Part shown: positions 52,816-63,012 of the stretch, one piece after another
Layout of the letters: every line of letters begins with the position of its first letter
Position numbering within the stretch: the stretch's first letter is position 1
NCBI GenBank assembly: GCA_964035575.1
Contig: OZ037887.1
Location: 682,001 to 746,000 of the forward strand
Reading direction: 5' to 3'
DNA from: Rhynchopus sp. YZ270_cl-10
Taxonomy: Eukaryota > Euglenozoa > Diplonemea > Diplonemida > Diplonemidae
DNA: 64,000 nucleotides
Translations under genes and position numbers: made by a program
Notes under the pieces: model-generated
Told to the model about the DNA's origin: nothing
The model's database searches: none
Seen by the model: only the letters and a program-made list of their open reading frames with translations

Positions 52816-53946
52816 ATGTGTGTCATGTCTGAATTAGAGTCTATGCCGTTATGCATGAGCAGGCCTATGGTGCGGGTAACACTGTCGCGAGCGTACTTTC
52901 TCGCTGCGGAGGTGTCTGTGAAGTACGAGCTGGAGGTGACCTTCCAGGGGAGACGGTGGGTCATTGAGCGGGGGTTTTCGGAGATCAAGGAGTTCCGGCA
53001 GAAGCTGCCGAAGGGGCCGAGCCTGCCCCCTTGTTTGTTGCTGCATACGAGAACGAACCGCTCCTGGAAGATGATCTCTGCGAGGAGAAAGAGCCTAGAC
53101 GCATTCTTTGTGAAGCTTTGCTCCGGCGAACAGTACTTCACAAGAAGCAAACACTTTGACGCATTTCTCGAGGTAGAGCGGAATCTTGAGGACCTAACCG
53201 AACGGCCACCACCACCCTCCTGGCTCAGCACCTCTTGGTGGTGTGCGCAGGACGACTCTCATGCGTATCTCCACGAGACCATTGTCTCGCTTTCCTCCTC
53301 TGATACACCTCTACCAAATGGTTTGCTTCCCTCAATTTCGTCGGAAACTATTCCGAGCACACCGGCGCCTCAACCTCAACTGAAGATTCGTCCGGAAATT
53401 ACTTCGCAACTCAAAAAAATCGCAAAAAGGCAGCTTCAATTGACGGATATGAAAGAACAGAACAGCTCTGCTGCGTCCAGCCATACCCCCTCCTCTCCAA
53501 CCTCAAGCTACTCCGAGCCGGAGTTGTACAACAAAGCGGAATCCGCTGTGATCAGCAAGACTAGAAGCTTGCCGGAGGATGTGGTGTTGTGTTTAGCGTT
53601 GGGAAGGGTGCGGCAGGAGGCTGAAGGGATTGTAATATACTTCAGCACACCAAAGGGGACACCAAGAACGGACCAGCGTGGCCGAATCTACGATGTCGCT
53701 GTGGTCTACGCATGGGTCTGTACCTACGGCGACACCCTGCCCCCTCCGCAGTACGTCGCGTCCTTCATTAACGCCATCTGGACTGGGGGACACACAGCGC
53801 CTCTTAGAGCGTGTCGCTGGTCGTGCTCGACTGCGAGTAGTACTGTGGCAAGTGTGTGGTCTGATAGGATGGATGTGGTAGGAGGAGGAGGAGGAGGTGG
53901 GCTCAATATCGTCATCACACCCCCTCTGGAAGAGATTGAAGCATGA
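52816..53946 (+). CDS. PX (phox) domain protein
   Basis: An uninterrupted frame of 376 residues. Residues about 20-125 form a PX fold: YELEVTFQGRRWVIERGFSE, then KEFRQKLPKGPSLPPC (the Pro-rich turn before the second lipid-contacting helix), RNRSW/KMISARRKSLDAFF and a final helix YFTRSKHFDAFLEVE. PX domains bind phosphoinositides, most often PI3P on endosomes. The middle (about 150-250) is Ser/Pro-rich and likely disordered. A second ordered part from about 255 (EDVVLCLALGRVRQEAEG) is not recognised, and the end has a Gly tract before LNIVITPPLEEIEA. Met1 or Met4 (52825) may be the start. No BAR, SH3 or RGS domain, so it is not a standard sorting nexin. Confidence 0.82.
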   Translation: MCVMSELESMPLCMSRPMVRVTLSRAYFLAAEVSVKYELEVTFQGRRWVIERGFSEIKEFRQKLPKGPSLPPCLLLHTRTNRSWKMISARRKSLDAFFVKLCSGEQYFTRSKHFDAFLEVERNLEDLTERPPPPSWLSTSWWCAQDDSHAYLHETIVSLSSSDTPLPNGLLPSISSETIPSTPAPQPQLKIRPEITSQLKKIAKRQLQLTDMKEQNSSAASSHTPSSPTSSYSEPELYNKAESAVISKTRSLPEDVVLCLALGRVRQEAEGIVIYFSTPKGTPRTDQRGRIYDVAVVYAWVCTYGDTLPPPQYVASFINAIWTGGHTAPLRACRWSCSTASSTVASVWSDRMDVVGGGGGGGLNIVITPPLEEIEA

Positions 53947-54054
53947 GAGTGTGGGGGGAAGAGTGGAGATACAAAGGATCAAAAAAAAGGTCGTAAAATA
54001 GTATTCGTTTTTGAATGAATATTATTGGAGGGAGGGAGGGAAGGAGCTTGGAAA

Positions 54055-54060
54055 AATAAA
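54055..54060 (+). terminator. Candidate poly(A) signal for PX gene
   Basis: AATAAA 109 nt after the stop codon. Confidence 0.3.
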
Positions 54061-55410
54061 GATTCTGCTTTTAATTTTCTTTGTTTTTTTTTTTTTTGGT
54101 TATGGATACGCCCTGTGGCTGCAGCTGCGTGTTTTATTTTTATTTTGTAACTGAACCTTGACAGGTGATTTTTTGTCGATAGTACAATCGACAAAAGAGT
54201 TGAAAAAAAAGTAAAAATGATGATTATTTATTGTCGTTGATCTCGACAATAGATTTTTTTTTTTTAAAAATACCTACAAAGCGTAGCTTAAATGGGGAAA
54301 TAGTTCCTCCGATACGGTCGCCAATCATCCCCCCCCCCTCCCAACAGGGTAATTGAGCAACGAAACCAAACCTCCCCCTTTTCATCTTAGAGTTACTATT
54401 TTTGCTGCATTTTTTTTTTATAATTTATGTTTATATTTCCTCGCTCCATCACCCCTTTTATAGTAACCAGTTTTTTGAGTTGTCAGTGTTCTGTTCTGTT
54501 GTTAGTTGTTATGTTTTGTTTTCGCTCCTGATTTTGTTTTTGTTTTTGTTTTTTTTTCTTCGTTTCCCGTACCCTATCCTGTAACACAAGCAAATAGGTC
54601 GGCAACAATATTCCGAACAGTCGTCTCGGTTATTGTTGCACAGTCAAAAGGCTTTCACAGGTTCACCCAGCATTTTAAAAGGTCTCCAACCTCTTACCAT
54701 GATGGGGGATTAAGGCAAGCAGCAAAAATAACAATAAATTTCACAATTGACCGCATTATATTTTTAACCCCAGGAATGACTCTTATTTTTCCAATTTTTT
54801 TTTTTTTATGTTTTTCGTTTTTTTCTTGTTCCCGTGCTCCCACCTTCCAGGGTGTTTGCAACTAACACATTGTTCACTTAAGAAATCCGGGGAAACAAAC
54901 CTTTTTCATTTTCCCCTTATCGCCTCACGCACAACATCATGGGCAATTTTTTCCTAGGAAATAATAACCCAGACCTGATTTTAAAACCCCCTTCCCCCTT
55001 CCCTCTACCCTTTTTCCCACTCATATTTCAGAAGTAACTTCCCTCGCCCTAGTCCCTCCCATTTTCTCCCCCGTCACAACAAGAAGAAAAAATAATCACT
55101 TTTGTGCCAGATCTTCTCAAATTATTTTTAAATCCTTGCAATGCACAACAAATGCGCATCGCCTATCGGTGTATGTTCGCAAAATGGTAATGCCCTCCCC
55201 CGATCTCTATCCTGATTTTATGCTATCCTTTACAGCCCTGCCCCGACCCCGTTTGCGGGGTTTTGTGGAAATTAAAAAGCCAAACAAAAAAAGCTGTCCA
55301 AAGCCCTTTGGCCTACTCACCCCCCTGGAAAACGCTTTGATAAAAAGTGCAAAAAAAAGCCAAAAAAGTACAAACTGTATTTTAAGCTTTTTGAAGCAAC
55401 ACAAAAAAAA

Positions 55411-55462
55411 AAGTGTGGAGTTCATCCTCGGGTGTCTACACTAATACAAACCAAGTTTTCAA
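55411..55462 (+). repeat. GTGGAGTTCATCCTCGGGTG repeat copy
   Basis: Flanked by A runs as at 16786-16835. AGTGT and ACACT can pair where the other copy has GTAGTG and CACTAC. Confidence 0.7.
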
Positions 55463-55522
55463 AAAAAAGAAGAAAACGTTCCCCCCCAGCAAATGCGTTT
55501 GGCAGTAAGGCATTCTTCATCG

Positions 55523-55570
55523 AGATGACTGAGCAGGAGAGGCTCAGGTTCCTCTTATAAGCTTTTCTTT
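55523..55570 (+). repeat. Hairpin repeat copy with compensated stem
   Basis: GATGACTGAGCAGGAGAGGC, TCAGGTTCCTC, TTATAAGCTTTTC. The stem is CTGAGC/GCTCAG, both sides changed so pairing is kept. Confidence 0.75.
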
Positions 55571-55701
55571 TCATTTCATCTTCCCGTATCCGCCTTCCAC
55601 CCCCCCCCCCCCCCCCCCCCCCCTCCGCCCTTCCTCCAAATTTGTTCGATTAGTGTTTGTCCCCATATTTCAATTAGTCTTTTTCTTTTCAATTTTTTTT
55701 T

Positions 55702-55740
55702 TGTGACTAAGCGAGGCTTAGATTTCATCTTACCAACCTG
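55702..55740 (+). repeat. Hairpin repeat copy, short loop
   Basis: TTGTGACTAAGCGAGGCTTAG, ATTTCATC, TTACCAACC. Loop is only GAG, stem intact. Confidence 0.7.
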
Positions 55741-56415
55741 TTCTTCTTGTTTTCCCTCTTCTTCCTTCTTCCCTATTCCCCATTCGTTCTTCTGGTGCGA
55801 AAGCAAAATAAGTTACCATTTTTAAGGTTTTCGTACAAAAAAATAAAAATAAATAATAACAGACAAAACGTCACGGATTTTTGCATAGCGAGGCGCCCCA
55901 AGCCTACACTTTGCACAGATTTCAAAGAAGACTTAGTGCAGCGCGCGCCCCCCCTCAGGGGGTGTGCGCTACACACGATACAGCAAAGTTTTTTTTGTGT
56001 TTATTTTTATTTTTGCGAAGCCCATTTTCCCCCCGTAACACGTGTATTAAGAACCTAGACAAAAAAAAAAGAAAGCCAACGTTCAGATCTTGAATCCTTT
56101 CACTTTGGACCAAATAGATTTTTAGCCCTATTTGGCTGCGTTCAACGAAAAATGCCTTGTTTGTTACCACTGACCACACTCCCCATATGAGCGAACACGA
56201 CATGCACATGGAGCTAGGGGAAGGGGCTGTGCCGTGTTCGTTCCCCCGGGGGGGGTGGTCTCCATATTCGGCTGTGTTCAACGAAAAACACTGTTGTTTT
56301 CGGTATCAAGATCAGTTGGCGGATGATATTGTCTAGGGTTTTTTTTTTTTTGCTTTGCCTTTGTTCCTCTTCATCACTCTTTTCTCGAAGTGTTTGAAGA
56401 ATTTGAACAAAAATG

Positions 56416-56683
56416 GACGTACCAGTCATGGCCATGACCGGTCATATTAGTAGTAATATCACTATGTGAAAATGTATGACAGGTGGTAAGAAACCGCGAA
56501 AAAACCGGGTACGCGAAACCAGATGCTCAAAAGTGTCAATTTTTGCTTTTAATGGCCTCAAATCGTCGAAATTAGCCTAAAAAAGGGGCATTTTTTTCGA
56601 GACTTCCTTTAGTGAATAGCCACAAGGCTATGATTAGTAATGCCACCTGTCATATCACCTGTCATGGACATGACTAGTACGTC
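56416..56683. mobile_element. Foldback element, 268 bp
   Basis: Arms start GACGTACCAGTCATGGCC and, from the other side, GACGTACTAGTCATGTCC, extending about 30 bp with five mismatches; ACAGGTG units recur inside both arms. No target duplication is clear. Confidence 0.6.
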
Positions 56684-57984
56684 GTGTATGTGTTTCCCCC
56701 CTTTTTTTTTCTCGTGTTTTCCTCCAGATTTAAAATGCCCACATTCAAGGTGAGAGAAAAGTGTTGTGCAAATGGGGGGGGATCACTCCTCACTCTTACC
56801 AGTGGTGGGTACTTCACCCGTAAGGAGTTCGCCTTCATAAGATGGAGGATTTGGCTGAGAACCAAAATAAAAAAAAATAGTAAAAGATACTACTCAATGC
56901 ACAGTAATTATCCACACAATAGAAAAGAAGTACGGCCAACGCTCTCATGCTCGTCTCAGTGGAGCAAAACTAACATAATATATTATTGCCAAGTTACAAA
57001 AGCGGAGATACTGCTCAGAGGGAGCAGTAAAACTCCACTGCCCCAAATTTTTATTCCTTTTTTTTTTCTTCAAAAGACAAAAAAGGGGTGGGTTGGGTGA
57101 GAGGGGGTAAAATCCTTGCAGATTATTTCCTCCTCCTCCCCCCGATGTAGGCTCAATGTTGGGAGTGAAAGAGCAGGGGAAAACAGACCCCTTTTTTACT
57201 ACGTACCTCATCAGGAGAAAAATCGTGAAAAAATGAAAATCCTGAATTAAACTGGTTCGAGTAAAACCCCCCCCCTTTTTTTTTGTCTCTCGTGCTTTTC
57301 ATCTGGGGCTGGCATCGTGTGTGGGTCAGTCCCTGTTTTAAAGGTGGCTAATTAGGTTCATCTTATGAACTCATTTTCCCCCCCTTTTCTCATGGAAAGT
57401 ACCCTAATATTTTGACGCACAATTTTTTTTTTTAATCATTGCTTTATCCCGACAACGTCATTTCAATTTTATTTTTTATTTTTTTGAAGTAGGTGCTTTC
57501 GTGCTTTCGGAAATCGGTCAGCGACCTGTCAATATCGACTCCGCCCGGAGTACCATAATCACACCAGTAGATGTTCAACCCTTGTATGTTAGGTCTCATC
57601 TTTTAAACTCTTTTAGAAGAAAGAAAACGGAGCATGTAAAGGTGGCAACTACACTATGCTAACAATTTTAACAGAAGAAACAATACACAATGAAACACCA
57701 TTTTAAAAAAAAGGGTGGCTAAGCGCTCAGGATCCTCTGGCCAGCTTTCTCTTTTATTTTTATAGAGGCAATGGACAGCAGCATGTCCAACCGAGCCTTT
57801 TCTTTCAAAAAAAAAGAAAAAAAACCCAACACACTTCCCTTTCCATTGGGTAACCAATGGAACCAATTGGTGGGTTCGATAATAAAAAAAACGTCTCTCT
57901 CTATTCCATGCGTTTTCTCTCTTTTTCCTCTTTTCATTTTTCTTATTTTTTTGTACGATACATAAGCAGGGCTATTTCTTTTTC

Positions 57985-58030
57985 AAGGTGACTAAACGAG
58001 GCTTAGGTTCATCTTATAAACTTTTTCTTT
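57985..58030 (+). repeat. Hairpin repeat copy
   Basis: AAGGTGACTAAACGAGGCTTAGG, TTCATC, TTATAAACTTTTTC. Confidence 0.7.
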
Positions 58031-58210
58031 TGCCGACCACAATATTTTTTTCTTTGTCTGTAAGCAATTCTAACCCGTCCCTTCGGGTGACATTTGTTGT
58101 ACGAACCTATTGTTCATAATATGTCCTATACGATAATACCCCCTTTTTCCCCCACCAACACACTTAATGCATATTTTTTGCCGTTCTACAAATGGTAGAT
58201 CCTAGCTTTT

Positions 58211-58244
58211 AGATGACTAAGCACGAGAGGCTTAGGTTCATTGG
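58211..58244 (+). repeat. Hairpin repeat copy, 3' truncated
   Basis: AGATGACTAAGCACGAGAGGC and TTAGGTTCATTGG; the TTATAAACTTTT end is missing. Confidence 0.7.
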
Positions 58245-59282
58245 CGAAAGTGAAAGGTGGAAGAGGAAGGGGGGAAAAAAAAAATTTCGAAGGGCAGTCG
58301 ATGTTCTTCGTTGTCTTGCCTTTGTGCGTTTCCATGCTCTCTGATGTACATTCATTAGAGCCGTACCACGTTGCCCCTTTAGCCAGGAGGGTAATGGGCC
58401 ATTTTTTTTTTCTCTCTTTTTAGTGTGGGTGCTATCGAGTGCAATCTACACATTTTTTTTTTAAAGCGGTTCCCTCCGCCCCCCAACTTCATCAGAAGAG
58501 AAAAAAAAATATGAGGATTTGTGGAAAACCCTGCGAAAGTGTCAACAAAAAAAGCTTCCTTTTTTTTTAACCCCCACCCACCCACATCGATATTACAGAC
58601 CAAAAAATGTAACGACTAGTGTTATCTCCCGTTAAGAGAACCTGATCGCTCTCCTCCCTCTCTCCTCCTCCTCACACACTTACTTCGGGTGGCTATGTAC
58701 CGTGAGGTTTCGGGTCATAGTTGCAATCCTTTTTACCTCTATTCGGTTTCTTTCTTGTCTTTTTTTTTCTTTTTTTTCTTTTCTTTTTTGGAAAAAAATG
58801 TGGCTACTGTCCTTTAGGTATCAGTGTTATCAGTCAAAAGTTTTACTTTATTTTTTTTTCTCTCAAGACGTAGTATGCACGCAGTAGTCCATTCTCATGG
58901 TCGACTGTTTTTTTGCGTTGTGTCGAGCATTTTTTTTTTTTATATATGGGATGCAAGGTGTGTGTTTTTTTGTTTTTCTTTTGTCGATACGACAAAAGAA
59001 AACGTTCGCCCCCATTACTATACAAAGTACTACAATGAAATATAATACACAAAACAGAGTAGCAAAAATAAAATAAAAAAACAAACAAACTTTCAAACCA
59101 CCATTTCCTATTTCCTTTGGCGAAAAAAGAAACAGTGGATATTGCACAACTGTGGTAACTACACTACTCTAACAATTTATCAAAAAAAAAAAACATTGTG
59201 AGCGATCCTCAGGATCAATCCCGCACTTCATTAGAGATGTGTGCGCACGAGAGGCATATTCATCTTACAAGCTTTCTTTCAT

Positions 59283-59347
59283 TTGGGTGTCCACCCCTGG
59301 TACAGCCGGTCATTGTACCAAGGTACACTGTTCACGAGAGGGCTTTT
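59283..59347 (+). repeat. GGATGTAGGACTGCATGG family, 5'-truncated copy
   Basis: Begins at GGGTGTCCACCCC and continues CAGCCGGTCATTGTACC, AAGGTACACTGTTCACG. Confidence 0.7.
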
Positions 59348-59508
59348 CTACTTTATTTTCTTTCTCTTACTCCTTTATTGTGTCACCCTTTGCTATTGCC
59401 TCCAATTGTATTTTAAAGCACTCCTTTTTATTTTCCATCACTCCCCATGGGATTTGAATTGCCAATCCTTTCCTCATCACTGGATTTTTTTTATTCGAAT
59501 TTTTCTGG

Positions 59509-59556
59509 TGAGGTGACTTAAGCACTGAGGCTTAGGTTCCATCTTATCAACTTTTC
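59509..59556 (+). repeat. Hairpin repeat copy
   Basis: TGAGGTGACTTAAGCACTGAGG, CTTAGGTTCCATC, TTATCAACTTTTC. Confidence 0.7.
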
Positions 59557-59920
59557 GTATGTCTTCCCAACTCGCCCAGATTCCCCCCTTTTTTTACCCG
59601 CGGAGTGTCAATGCCTGCGTCCCAGAGGCATTTGTACTTAGCTTCATCCCCCTTTTTTGTTGTTGTTTGATTGTTTGTGTACAAGGTGCATTCATCTTAC
59701 AACTGGATTTTTTTCTTTCTTTTGTGCAGTGTTTGTTGCTGTTGCTGCATTTCGGCCACCCAAAAATTTTTTTTTTAAAGTCTCGTTTTATATTTTGAGG
59801 ACACCTTTTTTTTTCAACTTCTTATTGTCTGGCATTCTTTTTTGAGTGAGACGGGGGTGTTCGCTCATTGAAGGTGCAATAACAAATAACAAGCATCCAT
59901 TTATTTTCTTTTAGTCTTTC

Positions 59921-59969
59921 AGGTGACTAAGCATGAGAGGCTTAGGTTCATCTTATAAACTTTTCTTTC
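59921..59969 (+). repeat. Hairpin repeat, consensus-like copy
   Basis: Best representative of the family: AGGTGACTAAGCATGAGAGG, CTTAGGTTCATC, TTATAAACTTTTC, with a perfect CTAAGC/GCTTAG stem and ATGAGAG loop, preceded by a pyrimidine run. Confidence 0.8.
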
Positions 59970-60137
59970 TTTTCTTTTGGATGCATCTGAATAGAAGCGT
60001 CCTTTGTACTTTCTTTTCTCTGATTTGAAAGTATGTGAAAACTAATCTTTTTTTCTCTCTTTTTTCTTCTACTAACTAATGGTGACCATTCTTCCCTATA
60101 GGACGGGGTGGGTTTTTTTTTCCCCTCTTTTTTTTCC

Positions 60138-60215
60138 AGATGTAGGACTGCATGGTTGGGTGTCCACTCCGGCACAGCCGGTCATTGTACGAAAGGTACA
60201 CTGTTTATGAGAGGG
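60138..60215 (+). repeat. GGATGTAGGACTGCATGG family copy
   Basis: CAGATGTAGGACTGCATGG (lacking the ACCACGAAATG part), GGGTGTCCACTCC, AGCCGGTCATTGTACG, AAGGTACACTGTTTATG. Confidence 0.7.
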
Positions 60216-60400
60216 CGCTGTTTATAATATTGTTTTTTCGTTGTCCAACGGTGACTCAGCGAGGGTTGGTCTCATCTTACAAAATCTTATACTATGGTGT
60301 GTTCCGGGGTATCGGAAAATACAAATTTTCACCAATCTTCACCAATCTTCACAAGTTTTCACAAGTTTTCACAACATAATTTTTGGCCATTTTTTTGTGA

Positions 60401-60535
60401 AGAATTGTGAAGAGTTGTGAATAGTTGTGAATAGTTGTGAAGAGTTGTGAATTGAAATGAAAATTTGGATGAAAAAAACACAGATGTTGTGAAGATTTGT
60501 GAAGAGTTGTGAACAGTTGTGAAGAGTTGTGAATT
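60401..60535. repeat. 10-bp tandem array, left arm
   Basis: About ten degenerate copies of GAGTTGTGAA or GAATAGTTGT phases, split by a 50-bp interruption near 60456-60490. Confidence 0.8.
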
Positions 60536-61012
60536 GGAGGGAAAAAAAGGGGGGTGTTTTTTTCCAGGGTTTTTGCAGGACTGGTCAGGTAAAGTGTGCT
60601 GTGCAGAGGGCTAGCTAGCGTGGGTCTGTGAGTCAAGCTGGCCGTACCACCCCACCCCCTGTGCGGAGGAGGACGACGGAAGTCCGCGGCGTGTTCGTTT
60701 GTTGCCTTTTTTTTTTTCAACATGTTCACAACTCTCAAGAAAGTAGCGTACCGTGCGCCTGCGACGCAGCTAAAAATTACTAGCGGTAGCCCACAGCTCT
60801 ACCCGAAATGTTGCGTACCGTGGCTTCGCTAGAAAAGTTTTGTACCAGTGGCACTACCACTTGTTTCCCTGTTTTTTGTACCGTTTTACTCAAAACACAG
60901 CTGGGCGCAACTAGCACCATACTCACCTGAACTGTGCCTATATTAGGCACAATTTCAGCACACTTTCAGCACAAGTACACACACGTACACGTCGGGGCCA
61001 TATGTAGTGTAG

Positions 61013-61204
61013 TACTGTACTGTACTGTACTGTACTGTACTGTACTGTACTGTACTGTACTGTACTGTACTGTACTGTACTGTACTGTACTGTACTGTAC
61101 TGTACTGTACTGTACTGTACTGTACTGTACTGTACTGTACTGTACTGTACTGTACTGTACTGTACTGTACTGTACTGTACTGTACTGTACTGTACTGTAC
61201 TGTG
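61013..61204. repeat. (TACTG)n satellite
   Basis: About 38 uninterrupted copies of a 5-bp unit. Frames through it encode only CTVLY repeats and are not genes. Confidence 0.97.
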
Positions 61205-61450
61205 TACTGTGTACTGTGTACTGTGTACTGTGTACTGTGTACTGTGTACTGTGTACTGTGTACTGTGTACTGTGTACTGTGTACTGTGTACTGTGTACTG
61301 TGTACTGTGTACTGTGTACTGTGTACTGTGTACTGTGTACTGTGTACTGTGTACTGTGTACTGTGTACTGTGTACTGTGTACTGTGTACTGTGTACTGTG
61401 TACTGTGTACTGTGTACTGTGTACTGTGTACTGTGTACTGTGTACTGTGT
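61201..61450. repeat. (TGTGTAC)n satellite
   Basis: About 35 uninterrupted copies of a 7-bp unit that is the 5-bp unit plus TG; the switch from one to the other is abrupt. Confidence 0.97.
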
Positions 61451-61893
61451 AAAAACCATAGGGGGGACCCTATGGATTTCCGATGTCCGAGTTTGAGGCC
61501 CAAAAATTCCATTAAAGCAAGAATTTTTAACTTTGGAGTATCTGTGGTACTCTCATATTTTTTCCTAACTCGCACAAAATTTCTAAAAACGGTGTTAATA
61601 ATCCCCACCAAAAAGGCGGATAAGACGAAAGGAGACGAAGTAACCGCCAAGGACTCACCAGTGCGTCGATCCATAATGTGTGAGAGATGCAAAACAACCA
61701 CCGCCATAATGGAATTAACCTGTAGGTTAACCTCACACAGGACAGTCTCGTCGCCCACAAAGGTCAATAATACACTCCGGATTTTGGGGACAATTTTTGA
61801 CCGAAATGGGCCGCCTATTAGTGACCGGGCTCATATTTTCCGAAATTTAAGAGGTCATAAAATTGTCCAATTTTCAACGTCGGCCCCACCACT

Positions 61894-62580
61894 CATACTT
61901 GGACCGCCCGAAATATATTTCGGGCATTTCGGGCGGATTAGGGGCGGATTTCGGGCGATTTTGTGCGCCCGAATTTGCCCGAAAACGCCCGAAATGCAGA
62001 TTTCGGGCGGATTCGGGCGCTTTTTCCTTAGTGAAAACCGACTAGGTAGGTTTCTATTCATTTTTGCAAAAAACTTTTTATATTTGGAAATATTTGATGT
62101 CAAATCTGTCAAAATAAGCAAGAATCGAAAACTTTTGTACACCTGAGTGCACTTTGGGAATCACCACCAAACACGGGTTTTCTGACTATCATGTGCTTAT
62201 TCCCACCCAAAACACACTATGAACCGGGGTTTCACCATTTTTTCGTATTTCAAGGTGAATTTTTGTGAATTGTCGGGTCACAGGGTGGTTCTGACCCATT
62301 CTCGGGGTGTTTCGGACTTTTTGCTCAATTTTTTTTTCTTTGAACAAATTTTGTGCCAATCTTTCAAATAAAGCGTAAAATTTTTACACTGGTGGCATGC
62401 TTCCCAGCACACATAAGATACTCCAGTGCACCGATTGTGCGCCCGAATTCGCCCGAATTACGTATAAATTCCCTTTAAAACGCCCGAAATATATTTCGGG
62501 CACATTTCGGGCGCTCGGGACCCGCGCCCGAAAAATCCGCCCGAATTCGCCCGAAATTTTTTTCGGGCGGTCCAAGTATG
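61894..62580. mobile_element. Nested foldback element with TTCGGGCG arms
   Basis: 687 bp, ends CATACTTGGACCGCCCGAAA and its inverse TTCGGGCGGTCCAAGTATG, flanked on both sides by ACCACT (61888-61893 and 62581-62586). Both arms are built from many TTCGGGCG/CGCCCGAA units, so the DNA can fold into long cruciforms. It interrupts the larger element. Confidence 0.75.
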
Positions 62581-62816
62581 ACCACTGCACGGGGATCCCA
62601 AAAATGCAATCCAAGTCAAAAAGTTGAAAAAAAAACACACCTAAAAACACATGGCCCAAGAATGGCCCAAAAGGGTCCAAATCGTCCCGTCAGCCGCACC
62701 ATTTTAGGCACTTTTTGCACATAGAACCTCCTGTGTTGCCAACCAACGTCCTCCAAAAGGTGTCCTGTACCTACCTGGGTACCTGGGTGCCCAGGCACCA
62801 CCCAGACTTCGCCAAC

Positions 62817-62965
62817 TTCACAACTCTTCACAACTCTTCACAACTCTTCACAACTCTTCACAACTTTTCACAACTCTTCACAACTCTTCACATACACGTT
62901 TTTGTGAAAATTTGTGAAGAGTTGTGAATAGTTGTGAATAGTTGTGAAGAGTTGTGAAGAGTTGT
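62817..62965. repeat. 10-bp tandem array, right arm
   Basis: About seven TTCACAACTC units, a short CACATACACGTTTTTGTG hairpin, then about six inverse units. The array alone can fold back on itself. Confidence 0.8.
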
Positions 62966-63012
62966 GAATTGAAATGAAAATTTGTATTTTTCGATACCCC
63001 GGAACACACCAT

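Larger units (their letters stand above)
53947..60290. other. 6.3 kb gene-free region
   Basis: No gene was found on either strand. AATAAA at 54055-54060 may end the PX gene. Known contents: several hairpin repeats, a second GTGGAGTTCATCCTCGGGTG copy at 55411-55462, a C20-type run at about 55601-55622, a foldback at 56416-56683, a TTCGGCTGTGTTCAACGAAAAA duplication (about 56131 and 56268), a fragment of the TA-flanked MITE at about 57510-57565, and a 'TGGATATTGCACAACTGTGG' unit at 59133-59180. Confidence 0.6.
60294..63012. mobile_element. 2.7-kb TIR element with subterminal 10-bp arrays
   Basis: Terminal inverted repeats of 37 bp with one mismatch (ATGGTGTGTTCCGGGGTATC onward) and ACT on both outer flanks (60291-60293, 63013-63015), a possible 3-bp target duplication. 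Just inside each end are arrays of a 10-bp unit (GAGTTGTGAA / TTCACAACTC), in opposite orientation. The middle holds a two-part satellite and a nested element. No transposase frame is seen, so it is non-autonomous. Tandem subterminal repeats with a 3-bp duplication occur in CACTA elements, but the ends lack CACTA, so superfamily is open. Confidence 0.8.

Noticed and set aside
60934-61767. Long reading frames on both strands (170-270 residues) across the satellite
   Set aside because: They are translations of 5-bp and 7-bp tandem repeats, which lack stops in every frame.
60138-62965. CRISPR-like array
   Set aside because: Repeats are contiguous short tandem units without unique spacers, and the DNA is eukaryotic.
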